Notes: a model not told the origin generated them from the letters alone. A stretch of 64,000 nt of DNA from Schizochytrium sp. CCTCC M209059 (GCA_000818945.1 KN805390.1:471507-535506); one strand, 5' to 3'; counted from the stretch's first letter, positions 10,072-20,609 are shown. Numbers and translations: made by a program.

Positions 10072-10340
10072 CAATGACTCGTTTGTAGTGAACAGTGAAA
10101 TCGTGTGTTGGATTGATGTCTACTCACGCATTGTGAATAGAGACGTCCTCGATCTGGACAATGACTTGTTTATCGTGAATAGTGACGCCCTCAATGTGAT
10201 CAATGACTTGTTCATGGTGCAGTGTATGAATTCTTGCTCACTGTCCACGATGCCTTGCTCGATATGAACGATCGGTGATCGTTTGCTCCTCGTGAACGAG
10301 AACTTGCTTGTTGTAAACGGCGACTCGTCACTTGTGACAG
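10072..10340. repeat. Degenerate 42-bp tandem repeat
   Basis: Copies of a CAATGACTTGTTTATCGTGA-type unit start at about 10072, 10159 and 10201. The 87- and 42-bp spacings fit a 42-bp period, with one more diverged copy (GATTGATGTCTACTC...) between the first two. More decayed copies extend to about 10340. The unit is 14 codons long and stays open on both strands, but no start, domain or known protein supports coding. Confidence 0.65.
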
Positions 10341-11160
10341 ACATTGTGACCTCATATGAATCTGTTGTATAGCGCCGTCTCGTCTTGTGTGCTGATCGCG
10401 ACGGTCCTACGACAAGATTCACACACATACTATACACGAAAGTCATACAGAAGTCAAATAATAGTACTCATAGGCCTACAGCTGGCCGGCTTGCTGCTTT
10501 ACCAGCTACACACGGACGTCGGTTGGTTTTTGATCCGGCCGTGATCTGCCTGCGACTTGTTCATTTTCAACGCTTTCGTCACCACGCACCTCCTCGAGAG
10601 CCTCGAGGCCAGCCAGCCTCTACGATCTTCTAGTCCACACCACCGCTTTGCGGGCGCAAGCTGCCGCCAGCAGCCAGCAGATGTCAGCGCGCGGCATCCC
10701 GAATTTGTGTCGCCCTTGCTCCTTCTCCTACGTCACATCTCTCCGCGGATCATCGTCCGCCGCGCTGCCGAGAACGGAAGGCTTGGCCCCGCGGCCCCGG
10801 GATCGCTCGCAGTAGTCCCACGCCGCATTCGCGGCCACTGAGCCCCTCGTATCTTCTCCGCACATTCGGCACGCCTTCGGCCTTCCCGGGGGCCCTGCCT
10901 GGCCTTCTCGCGGCCCGCGCGCGGCTCTTTCCTCGCCGCTGCTGCTCGCAGTCGCGGTCTCTCGCGCGGCCCCGGCGCCTGCGCCGCGGCGAGTGGCGGC
11001 GCGCGCTGCAGCGGTGGACTCGGCGATGGGAGCGGACATCCATCCATCATCTCTCCATCCGGAGTTCATCCCATGGCCCACCGGCACGCCTCCATCGTCC
11101 GTCGAATCCACGCCAGTCTCCGCCCGCCGCGCGGCGAAGGCTGCCGCGGACCCGCGCCCG

Positions 11161-11775
11161 CTGCGCTGCGCTGCGCTGCGCTGCGCTGCGCCTCCGGCCG
11201 GCCGGGTCGGGCCGGGTCGTGTCGTGTCGTGTCTGCGGCGCGTTGAAAGTTGTCGCGGCGCAGGGCGGCAGGGCGCGGACTGCAATCCGGAGGCGCGCAT
11301 TGCACGCACTGCGGCCGCGCGCGCAAGTGCGGAATCCGCGGCGGCAAGTGCGGAATGCGCGCTTCCCGCACTTGCGCGCGCGAGGCGCAAGTGCGCGCAA
11401 TGCGCGGCACAGACAGGGAGAGAGCGGTGTAATGTAACGAGCGCTTGTAATGCAATGCGACTCGGAGGCGAGGCACGGTTGCAATGCAACGCAATGCAAT
11501 GCAAAGCAATGCAATGCAACGCAACGCAATGGAAGGTTAGGTAAGGTATGGTAAGGTAAGGTAATGCAAACAAAGCGGAGAGAGGAATGAGGCCGGGGAG
11601 GAAAAAGCAACAGACCCCGAACCGAGACCAGCGACAGACTCGACCGAGGTAGGTGCGCGGCGCGGAGGCCACTCGCCGCGCGAGGCGAGCGAGGAGTTGG
11701 GCGCCGTACTGCGCTGCGCTGCGCTGGGTTGCGCGGCGAGGCGCGGCGAGGCGCGGCGAGGCGCGGCGAGGCGAG
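11161..11775. repeat. Cluster of pentanucleotide repeats
   Basis: Successive arrays of CTGCG (11161-11191), GTCGT (about 11212-11232), GCAAT/GCAAC (about 11480-11530), GGTAA (about 11533-11565), GCGCT (11709-11727) and a GCGCG/GCGAG 10-mer (11731-11775). Confidence 0.8.
11321..11416. repeat. GCAAGTGCG-type degenerate repeat, copy 1
   Basis: Three or more copies of a GCAAGTGCGGAATnCGC-like unit in direct and inverted orientation. A related array lies at 32341-32475. Confidence 0.6.
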
Positions 11776-11983
11776 AGCGGACTGGCGCGGAGCGAAATGG
11801 AGGGAGTGAGGATATGATGATGGAGGAAGGAATGAATGGATGCACCGGGGCGCGACGCAGGAGGGTGGGTCTTTACTGTTTGGCGGCGAGCAGGAGACTG
11901 ACGACGGAGGCGACGTACGTACGTACGCTTGCATGCGTGTGCTCGAGCAGGCAGAAAATAGGAATAAACAAACGAACAAGACG

Positions 11984-13234
11984 ATGCTCTCCACCATGAG
12001 GACCGCGACGATGCGGGCAGCACGTAATGCCGGCGCCGCGCGCGCCATGGGCGCCCGGAGCTTTTCGGTGGGCGCCAACACGCCCCTCCAGGTGCTCACG
12101 GACGAGGAACAAATGTTCAAGGAGACCGTGGCGCGCTTCTCGCAGGAGATGATTCTGCCTAAGGTCAAGGAGATGGACGAGTCTATGACCATGGACAAGG
12201 ACATGATCCAGGCCATGTTTGACAACGGCCTCATGGGCGTGGAGATCCCGGCCAAGTATGGCGGCTCCGAGGCCAGCTTCCTCAGCGCGATCCTCGTCAT
12301 CGAGGAGCTCGCCAAGGTCGACCCGGCCGTCAGCGTGTGCTGCGATGTGCAGAACACCCTGGTCAACAATCTGTTTAGCATCTACGGTAACGAGGACGTC
12401 AAGGAGCGCTACCTTCCACGACTGGCCGGCGAGTGCCTGGGTAGCTTTGGCCTTTCGGAGGCAGGCTCCGGCAGTGACGCCTTTGCGCTGGCGACGCGCG
12501 CCGAGCAAAAGGATAACGGCGACTACGTCATTAACGGCTCCAAGATGTGGATCACCAACGCCGGTGAAGCCGAAATCTTCCTTGTGCAGGCCAACCTTGA
12601 CCCTAGCAAGGGCTACAAGGGCATCACATGCTTCATCATGGAGCGCGGCATGGAGGGCTTCGAGGTCGGCAAGAAGGAGAACAAGCTCGGTATCCGCGCC
12701 TCGTCCACGTGCCCGCTCACTTTTACCGACGTTGTGGTCCCCAAGGAGAACATCTTGGGTGAGATTGGCAAGGGCTACAAGTACGCGATTGAGATTCTCA
12801 ATGAGGGTCGCATTGGTATTGCCGCGCAGTGCCTCGGCATGGCCCAGGGTACCTTTGACGCGACGCTCCCTTACCTGCATGAGCGCAAGCAGTTTGGTTC
12901 TTTCATTGGCGACTTTCAGGCAATGCAGCATCAGGTTGCGCAGTGCGCAGTCGAAATTGAGGCCGCACGCCTCCTTACCTACAACGCTGCCCGCAAGAAG
13001 ATGAACGGCGAGAGCTTTACTAAGGAGGCTGCCATGGCCAAGTACTACGCCTCGGGCGTTGCTGAGCGCACGGCCTCCAAGTGCATTGAGTTTATGGGCG
13101 GTCTTGGTTTCACCAAGGACATGCCGCAGGAGAAGTTCTGGCGTGACTCCAAGATTGGCGCCATTTACGAGGGAACCAGTAACATCCAGCTGCAGACCAT
13201 TGCCAAGCTGGTCCAGAGTGAGTACAAGAACTAA
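11984..13234 (+). CDS. ACADSB: Short/branched-chain acyl-CoA dehydrogenase, mitochondrial
   Basis: A 416-residue flavoprotein, about the usual length for the family. The first 25 or so residues are rich in Arg, Ala, Met and Ser without acids, as expected of a mitochondrial targeting peptide. Family signatures follow in order: the N-terminal helical domain, the FAD/substrate block GLSEAGSGSD and W-ITNAGEA, the LGIRASSTC segment, NEGRIGIAAQ, and the C-terminal GGLGFTKDMPQEKFWRD. IYEGTSNIQ carries the catalytic base (about Glu396). LGIRASSTC and the NEGRIGIAAQ stretch fit the ACADSB branch, which oxidises 2-methylbutyryl-CoA and isobutyryl-CoA in isoleucine and valine breakdown, better than the short- or medium-chain enzymes. 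Substrate assignment within the family is inference. Confidence 0.93.
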   Translation: MLSTMRTATMRAARNAGAARAMGARSFSVGANTPLQVLTDEEQMFKETVARFSQEMILPKVKEMDESMTMDKDMIQAMFDNGLMGVEIPAKYGGSEASFLSAILVIEELAKVDPAVSVCCDVQNTLVNNLFSIYGNEDVKERYLPRLAGECLGSFGLSEAGSGSDAFALATRAEQKDNGDYVINGSKMWITNAGEAEIFLVQANLDPSKGYKGITCFIMERGMEGFEVGKKENKLGIRASSTCPLTFTDVVVPKENILGEIGKGYKYAIEILNEGRIGIAAQCLGMAQGTFDATLPYLHERKQFGSFIGDFQAMQHQVAQCAVEIEAARLLTYNAARKKMNGESFTKEAAMAKYYASGVAERTASKCIEFMGGLGFTKDMPQEKFWRDSKIGAIYEGTSNIQLQTIAKLVQSEYKN

Positions 13235-13826
13235 TTTTTTTTCAGGCCTGAATCTTTTTTTGTTTACTGTTTTCATTGTTTGTTGCGTCTCTTTGTTGCG
13301 CAATGTTCTTATTGCAAGAACAACCTTCCTTGTCTCAATAGTCGGTGATGTCAGTGCCAATCCTTTTCGTCAATCCATGCACTATTGATTAAGGTTTGTG
13401 TATAGTCCTGGCGCGCGGCATGGCATGGCGTGGCTGGCTGGCTAACTGCGACCGCGTCCAACGCACGCCCTGACAGGTACTTGCTCCAACTCTTACCTAC
13501 ACACCCATTCACCAAGTCTAGCAACCCGGCTAAAGCTGACTGACTGGCGATTGCGCAGTTCCGCTGCCTCGCCAAAGGAAACGTCCGTCCTGGCGTCGCA
13601 ATTGACCTCACCTCACTCGCTCTTGTCACTCGCACCATCTTCTTTACTCGGGCAAAACCCGGTCGGCCGAGTAGCGCGGGCAGACACGTTAACGCGCAAG
13701 CGGGCGAGCGAGCGGAGGCGCACGAGCGCAACTGGGCACGCGAACACCCGAGCACGCGGACGTACGTGCGCGTACGCGCGAAGACGCGGACACGCGAGCG
13801 CTCTTGCGGACGCACACAGCGGCGAG
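13235..13826. other. Intergenic region upstream of the prolyl 4-hydroxylase
   Basis: A T-rich 3' flank of the dehydrogenase, then a short GGCTGGCTGG run near 13431-13442, then a GC-rich leader. The hydroxylase frame is open upstream of its ATG, but the sequence is Arg/Ala/Thr low complexity. No separate gene is seen. Confidence 0.55.
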
Positions 13827-15482
13827 ATGGCGCCGGCGCGCAACAAGACGGCCAAGAAGACCAAGACGGCCGCAGCGAGCGGGACCAACGATGAAGACGC
13901 GCGCGCACCTGGAATCGGCATGGGCCGCACGCTGATGCTCATTGCCGTCGGTCTTGCTGCCTTTGCAGTGGCGCTCGCTTCGACACCTGCCGGCGCGGAG
14001 ACCGCGTCGTGGGTGTCTTCGTTCGTGCAGCGGGGCGTTGCTGTCTTTAAGGATAGCGTCAATGACAATGATGACTCTCTGGCAAACAGCAGCTCACAGG
14101 GCGCAGATTCGAGTGCAGAACAACCTGCCCCGGGCGTGCTGTCTACGCGACGACCGCCACCGGAAGCGGAATTTATGCCCGCAGATATGGCCGCCACTCA
14201 CGAAGTGAAGGACGCGGAGCAGCTCCCTTACGTAAAGTACCTCTTGAGCGCGCCTTCGCAAAAACGCGAACAGGCAATGGGTGTGACATTTCGTAGCTTT
14301 TTCAGGTTTGACGTGACCATGTGGTGGGACGACGGTACTCCGAAGGGCGTGTACTCGGGCATCATCCGCGCAGGCGCCACGTCGGCAACAAATACGTATA
14401 CGACGCACACGTTTAACTTTCGACGCAAGAGCGACAACAAGCTCGTGGCTTCGGAGACCATGGTCAAGGGTCGAAGCATGATTTTTCTCGGCCCTGTCGA
14501 GGACGATGAGGCGATGCTTGAGTCCGAAAAGTATCAGTCGGCGGTCGCAGAGCGCGATTTCCGCGATGCGTACTTTGAAGCGCACGATACGCCGTGGCTA
14601 TCGCACTACCCACCTGTCAAACCTGTGCTGAGCTTGTGGCCGGCCGACTTTGTGGGTCAGGAACACAAACTGCGGTCGTACGTGGGATACTTTTCTGGTG
14701 AAGACGACCAGTCATCTGAGCCCGTTGACCTGACGATTAAAGTCGTTTCCGTGGAACCGCGCGTTGTCGTCATCGAGAATCTTCTTAGTCCCTTTGAAAT
14801 TGAGCACATTGTCAGCCTTGGCCGAAACGTCGTTCGGCGTTCGAGTGTTGGAAACGCCGCGGACGGATTTCAAAGCGATACACGAACGAGCGACAATGGG
14901 TGGATTAGCCGCAGGAAGAGCCATGTGATCGACACCGTCTACGATCGCTTTGCAGACGTTCTTAATATGACGGATGCTCAAATGACCGAGGGTCGCAAGG
15001 GTAACATTGAGCAATTGCAGTTTGTGCGTTACAAAAAGACACAAAAGTACGAACCGCATCACGACTTTGGTTACACGGGCAAGCCCAATCAGCGCTTCTC
15101 GACGCTTTTCATTTATCTACAAAACGCCGCCAAAGGAGGCGCTACATCCTTTCCCAAGGCGTTTGGGGGACGTGGCATCAAGGTGAAGCCACCCGCGGGA
15201 ACGGCTGTCCTCTTTTACAGCATGCTAGAGGATGGAAACGGAGATGATCTCTCATTGCATTCTGGGATGCCGGTTGGTAAGTTTATTGGCATTGTACTTG
15301 CTTGTCTCAGCTTGGGGTGTTGGGAAGAGAGCTAGGGTGAGAGATCAATGGAGTGTGTGCGTGTGTATATCGTATGTGTGGCTAACCTTTTTCTTGTTGT
15401 ATTATGGTCAATTTGATCTGTGACAGAGGAGGGCGAGAAGTTGGCAGCCAATCTTTGGTCCTGGACGCCCTCCTACAATTGA
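13827..15482 (+). CDS. Membrane-anchored prolyl 4-hydroxylase, two exons: join(13827..15276, 15427..15482)
   Basis: The spliced product has 501 residues. A basic N-terminus and one membrane segment (about 35-51) suggest a type II ER/Golgi enzyme. A middle region (about 150-225) with WWDDGTPKGVYSG and NTYTTHTFNF resembles the VHL beta domain. The C-terminal double-stranded beta-helix hydroxylase domain (about 300-495) binds Fe(II) through HxD (His411, Asp413 in YEPHHDFG) and a distal His (about 478 in LHSGMPV), with the 2-oxoglutarate lysine about ten residues later in GEK. The first-exon frame alone would run into FIGIVLACLSL after the distal His. Splicing a 150-bp intron instead gives EEGEKLAANLWSWTPSYN, matching the expected P4H ending. 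Such enzymes hydroxylate collagen-like or cell-wall proteins. Confidence 0.92.
15277..15426 (+). other. Spliceosomal intron in the prolyl 4-hydroxylase gene
   Basis: A 150-bp intron with donor G|GTAAGT and acceptor GACAG|AG. A CTAAC branch motif at 15382-15386 is followed by a pyrimidine tract. Splicing restores the conserved GEK lysine region. Confidence 0.88.
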
Positions 15483-16269
15483 GTTCGCCCGTGAAAGAAT
15501 GCACAAGATGGCTTGATTCCTTCCCACGCGCCTTCCCCCCCACTCTCCCCCCTTTTTTTGGTATCGCTAACTGTAGCAGCTTGCAGGCCAATTTCTCCTT
15601 TTTCTTTAAATGCTTCGATTTGATGTGTATCAGTTTCTCTGTTCCGGAGAAGCTCATTTCGAGATAAAAAGCTTTGTGATGAATTTCAAGTCTTGAAATG
15701 ATGAAAATGCTTACCGAAAATTTTGACGAGCATGTTCAAACATTACAATGACTCTGCTTGCTGCAGATCCTGAAAGCATTGCAATCAAACTGTCTGTCTG
15801 CTAAAGATGCTGAAGAAGATTGCCAAGTGCTGAGTTTTCAAGATAAACTACCGAATGAATAATGACATTGTACTGCTGATTATTATTATCTGTTTTATGA
15901 ACGGGAAGTGATCCGTCGGCGACGGGCACGCTGAGCGTCTATGGTAGTCATGAACAGCGATAGCTCTTACCAGAATGGTTTGCATCTGAGAATTGAAAGT
16001 CTCTGCTTGGCGCCGTAAAATTAGTCCACCCAGTGGGCATTGGTATTGGACCCTTCGGGGAAAGTCGCAATGATTAGTAGGTAGTAAGTAGGTAGTAAAA
16101 GTATACATGACCCTTTTTTCGCAATTGAGCCCGACATTCACACACAAAAAGGTAGAAGACGAAAAAAGAAGAAGAAGCAAAAGAAAAAAAGGAGAAGAAA
16201 TTGGGGAGGCCTCCAACCTGAACCGGTCGCTCGGGAAAATAGAAAGGCTCGCGGGCGGGCGAGCTCGCT
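15483..16269. other. Convergent 3' region between the P4H and kinase genes
   Basis: An AT-richer spacer between converging genes, with a C/T-rich stretch near 15536-15560 and GAA/AAAG-rich sequence near 16155-16200. Nothing else recognisable. Confidence 0.6.
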
Positions 16270-17488
16270 TTACGGTGCTTCATTATGTCCCCGGGGCTCG
16301 TTTCCGAGATGTTCGTGTGCTTCGTCCTCAACATCAGCTTCGGTTTGGTCAAGTGGAAGCAGAACAGGAAGACGGCGCTGGGCAACTTCATCCCAGCTCC
16401 ATGTTCGTCCTTGCGGCATGGACGCTTGCCACGCGAGGTGATCGTGAAGATCAGCTGCAAATCCAGCAGAACCAAGTCGACTGGTCTGGTCTTTTTGCAA
16501 AAGAGCAGCAATGAAGCTGAGTACTTGAGTGGGCACGATGCCGTCGACTTGGGACGGAAAAGACATGGGCTGCACACAAATCTGGTCGCAGACGTCTTGT
16601 AATTCCTCGCTGGTCGCGCCCCTTCCATTGCCCCAGGGAAGCTGGCCGGTGATGGACTCAAAGAGAACAACGCCGAAGCTCCACCAATCAGATTCAAAGC
16701 GGTGCGGCAAGCGCAGAAGAACCTCTGGCGCAGCATAATTTAGGGTGCCCGAGCTTGTGACGATGGATTGCGGTGGCCCAATACCGTGGCCTTGGCGACG
16801 CCTTCGCAGACCTGGGCGAGAAACGGAAACAAATTCTGCCAGGCCAAAGTCGACGAGCTTGACATGGCCGTTCCTGTCAAAGCAGATATTCTCGGGTTTG
16901 ACGTCGCCGTGGATAATTCCGAGCTGGTGGAGGGCGCCAAGCGCGAGTGCGACTTCGGCGGCCATGAGCATGGTCTGTGGGATGGTCAGCAGGCCTCTGT
17001 CTTGCCATACGTTGACGAGGTCGCCGAAGACACAATGCTCCATAATGAGCAAGGTCGTTTCTTCGTCGGGACGTTTTTCATCTTGAACGGATAGGATACA
17101 CTCGAGCTTAACAACGAAGGAGCTTCTGCGTGCGATGCCACTGGTGAGCACGGCGATTTCTTTTTCGCGTGCGATCCTGCATTCCGTGTCTTTGACGATG
17201 ACCCCGTGCGCAAGGGCGTGTCTACTGAGCCGCACGCCGTAGCTGCCGGCAAGTTCGAGACCGGACATCCAATACACGCTGTCTTCTTCCTCTTGCTCTT
17301 GTTGTTGTTGCTGCTGCTGCTGGAGGCTGTCTTGTTGCTGCTGCGCCGGGCCTTCCTCGACGTGGCTCTGCGCGCACCGTCCGCCCAGCTCCGTGTGGCT
17401 CCTCGACGCGCGCTCCGCGCCGTCGCACGCCTTGCTTCGCAGCATCACCCTCTGGTCGCTCTTGGCGCGCTGCCTCGCCAAGCCCTCG

Positions 17489-17527
<39 letters not shown>

Positions 17528-17559
17528 ATCGCGTGCACGTCTCCGAGCGCGCTCGCCAT
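16270..17559 (-). CDS. AGC-like Ser/Thr protein kinase with polyglutamine N-terminus
   Basis: A 429-residue protein. The first 95 residues hold two glutamine tracts encoded by CAG repeats. The kinase domain follows: a divergent glycine loop (LAGSYGV, first Gly replaced by Leu), ATP lysine Lys123 (VIVKD), alphaC Glu132 or Glu134, catalytic loop HGDVKPEN (217-224), DFG (237-239), APE (277-279) and DWWSFGVVLFE. The order and the SDWWSFG/LPWG features resemble AGC kinases. HGD replaces HRD, so this is a non-RD kinase, although Asp, Lys and Asn of the catalytic loop are kept and activity is expected. No PH, C2 or AGC hydrophobic tail is seen. It converges on the hydroxylase gene. Substrate and pathway are unknown. 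Confidence 0.85.
17490..17528. repeat. (CAG/CTG)n trinucleotide repeat encoding polyglutamine
   Basis: About twelve CTG triplets on the plus strand, read as Gln codons in the N-terminus of the minus-strand kinase gene. Confidence 0.9.
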
Positions 17560-19433
17560 CGTGCCGCGCCGCGTAGCTCGCTCGCTCGCAAGCTAGGCCT
17601 GCCTGCAAAGAGAGAGAGGAAGCGTGTGTCCGCTTGTGTAGCTAGCTGTGTGGAGGGGATCGGCGAGAGAGAGGAAGGAAGGGTCGAACGCGCGAAAGAC
17701 CTGCGAAAGACCGCGCTCTACTCTGCTCTGCTTCGCGACTTGCGACTTGCGTCTTTCTTCTCTCTTTTCTCTCACCCGTCCGCGCGAGTGTGCGTGTGTG
17801 TGTGTGCTTGTGAACGGAATCGACGATTGAGAATGGCGATATGGATGGATGAATGTACTTACTACACGATCGTAGAATGTGCAGAAGCGCGGGCGTCCTC
17901 CTCGCCCTCGGGCCGCTCCTTCCCGGGCGCCGTCGAGGCGCTCGACGCCGGAACGCCGCGCCTGTACAGATGGGCGAGCTGCGAAGGAGGAGCGTGCGTG
18001 CCGCCTGCCCTGCCTTGCCCGGTGGACACGGGGCTCGAGAAAGCAGCAAGGAACCGTTCGATCAGTCGCCGGCGGCACAGAGGGAGCAGTCAATCTACGC
18101 TGCAGAGACGCGCGGCGAGGGCGCTGGTCGGGCCCGCGCACGCCGAGGCGCGAGGCGGCGCGAGGCGAGGCGAGGCGGTGCGGGGCGGCGCGAGGCGAGG
18201 CGGCCGGTCTGTGGCGTGCGTGCGGGTGCCTGCCTGGCTCCACGTTTCGAGGCTGATCTTGAATCAAGTCCGAGCTCAGCGCCTGATGCTTGCTGTTGCC
18301 GGTAAGTCGAGGCAGGCCGAGCTAGCTTCGCGTTCCGCGGTAGCCTGCGCCCCTGCGCGCCTGCTCGCTCGCCTGCAAGCCCCCGCGCGCGCGCGAGCGT
18401 CCCGAGCGAGCGATCGCCTTGAGCGAGCTGGAGCGCGCGGCGCAAGGCGCGGTACCGGGCGCTGCGCTCCTCGTTGCAGAACTGCTTCCCCTCCTCGCCG
18501 CGCCCCTCCTGCCCATACATACATACATGCATGCATGCATTCCTTTCAAGCCCTCTGCGCTACGAGCCCCTTACCGCCGCGCTACGCGCTCGTACGCGCT
18601 CGCGGTTGGCTCGAGTTCGTTCGATCCTCAGGATCGCTTCGTTTCCTCCCTCACGTGCCGCCGACCCAATTGCCGCTTCCCTGCCGCTTGCCTGCCTCCT
18701 CTCCTTCGTCGCGCGAGACGTCTCGCGCCGCGTCGTCCGCGAGGGCGCGAGGGCGCGAGGGAGAGGGAGGAGCGAGGCCCGACGTCGCAGAGGTGGGTGG
18801 GCTCGGGCGTGGGCGCGGCGGGGGGGGGGGGCTGGGCGCCGGAGCTGGCGGCCGGGCCTCACGTAGGTGAAGGGACGCCCCGCGGTATTATATTTTGTCT
18901 TTCGAGGCAGCGCCACTGTGGACGGCTGGCCTCGCGCGCCGCGCGGCGATTGGACGAATGGCCTGGCCTCGCCGCGCCTCGCCTCGCCACGACCAAGTCG
19001 TCGCGGTCGCGTCGCGGTCGCGGCGCGGTCGCGGATCAGGAGGTGGGCGGGCGGCGGTTTGATACGCGTTGACTCCCGCACGTGCGCGGGGATAAAATTG
19101 GTGCGGGCCGCGCCAGGGATCGCGCGAGGGTCCCCTCCCCGCTGTGCGCCCGCAGACGAAAGGCTGCAGAAACTCGCGGAAGCGCCCACAAGGGGCTGTG
19201 ACGGAAGCCACGGAGCCCGCAGCGCCCCGCGGTGCCGCACAGTGATCTGCATGAAGCGAGGTCGAAAGGCCTGCGTTCTTGCGGCGGCAACGGGGCCCGC
19301 AAGGGCGCCTTTGACGTCTGGACTCTCAGCTGTGGACCGCTGCTGCGTGCGCGCGCCGAGAGGGGACGCACGAAGTCCGTTCCTACCACGGCGCGAGTCT
19401 CGGCGGGCGCCTGTCTCTCCGACTCGAGCGGGC

Positions 19434-19461
19434 AATCGATCGATCGATCGATCGATCGATG
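19434..19461. repeat. (ATCG)n microsatellite
   Basis: About seven ATCG tetranucleotides. The array is self-complementary (GATC-rich). Confidence 0.85.
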
Positions 19462-20309
19462 CATCTATCCCACGGATCGATCGATCTTCGCCTCTGTCCA
19501 TCGCGGCTCTCGGGCAGACTTCCCTCGTTGCACGAGTCCAACCCGTTTGTCTGTCCGGGCGGTATCTTCCGCGAGCGCAGCCGAATAAGAGGGGAGGGCA
19601 GAAGAAAAAGTACTGTACAGGTCCTGGACACCTGCCTGACACGAACCTGGAGAGCCTTTCATCGCGCGAGTGAGCCTGGATTCGGCGGTCAGTCAGTCGT
19701 TTCTGTCTACGCGGGAGGCTGGATGGACGCTTGGAGATGTGCGGAGAAGGCATCGAAGGACGGCCAGCCAGCCAGCTAGCCAAGGAGCTAGCCGGAGAGG
19801 AGCCGCCAGAGGGATGGAGGGGAAGCTTGGACAGGAACGGAAGGCTCGTGAACGGTCCCAACAGCTTCCGAGGATAAAACGAGAGCCGCCTGACTGCGGG
19901 ATTTGACTGTGGCGTGTTACTCCCCTTTTGGTGCGGCGCGAGTGAACGAGTGCGAAAGCGAGTACGAGGCGCGTCGAAGCAGAAGTGAGAGAACTTACGA
20001 GAAGGAGGAGGAGGGGGATAAAAAATGGCTTGATCGACGCTTTCGTTTGTTTCTTTCTCTGTTTCTTCCTTCCTTACCTTCCAAGTTGATCGCGCGTTGC
20101 GTCCGCCATCGCCCCCGCCAGGCCGCCAGAGACGAGGCACTGCCCAGGTAAGGCGAGCCAGGTTGTCAGTACAGCCAGCCCAAAGACTGCAGTGAAGTAG
20201 CAAGTGTCCTCCGTCAAACAGCCAGTCCCCAAGGCTGCAGGCGGCAACGGCTGCAGCTGGAAGGAAGCAGGATTTTCGCCTGAATACGCAACGCCCGGCC
20301 ACGGACGGG

Positions 20310-20390
20310 CTGGGTGGCTGGCTGGCCATGCTGGGTGGCTGGCTGGCCATGCTGGGTGGCTGGCTGGCCATGCTGGGTGGCTGGCTGGCA
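20310..20390. repeat. 21-bp minisatellite, about 3.8 copies
   Basis: Tandem copies of CTGGGTGGCTGGCTGGCCAT followed by G, identical over at least three units starting at 20310, 20331, 20352 and 20373. Each unit is itself built on a CTGG tetramer. Confidence 0.9.
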
Positions 20391-20609
20391 GGCCGTCTGA
20401 CCGGCGCGAGATTTCGACGAAGCTTTTCGTTAACTGTAAATTGAAGAACGGTGCACGTCAATGCATTCGACCCGTGTCCAGGTGCACCATACCCGAGTGG
20501 GCGATGAAAGACCCGACCAGGGTCGCCACCTGATCCGCCAGAGGGAACGAGGATCGCGTTGCCTGCGCAGTCTGCACTGCTGAACTGAATCAACGACTGT
20601 CCTGGAGAC

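Larger units (their letters stand above)
9931..11983. other. Gene-free region with 42-bp minisatellite and pentanucleotide repeats
   Basis: About 2 kb between PFDN4 and the acyl-CoA dehydrogenase. It begins with a degenerate 42-bp tandem repeat and continues with CTGCG, GTCGT, GCAAT, GGTAA and GCGAG pentamer arrays and a GCAAGTGCG-type repeat. Open frames crossing it on both strands (for example 10728-12023 minus) are repeat-derived and show no known domain. It presumably includes the ACADSB-like promoter and 5' UTR. Confidence 0.6.

Noticed and set aside
10728..12381. Long minus-strand frames upstream of and overlapping the acyl-CoA dehydrogenase
   Set aside because: Repeat-derived or antisense to a clear enzyme; no domain similarity.
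11873..13360. Antisense 495-codon frame over the acyl-CoA dehydrogenase
   Set aside because: Shadow of the codon bias of the sense gene.
17206..18870. Plus-strand open frame of 554 codons
   Set aside because: Partly antisense to the kinase CAG tract and otherwise Arg/Ala low complexity.
20310..20390. Possible CRISPR-like array
   Set aside because: Units are contiguous with no unique spacers; this is a tandem minisatellite in eukaryotic DNA.
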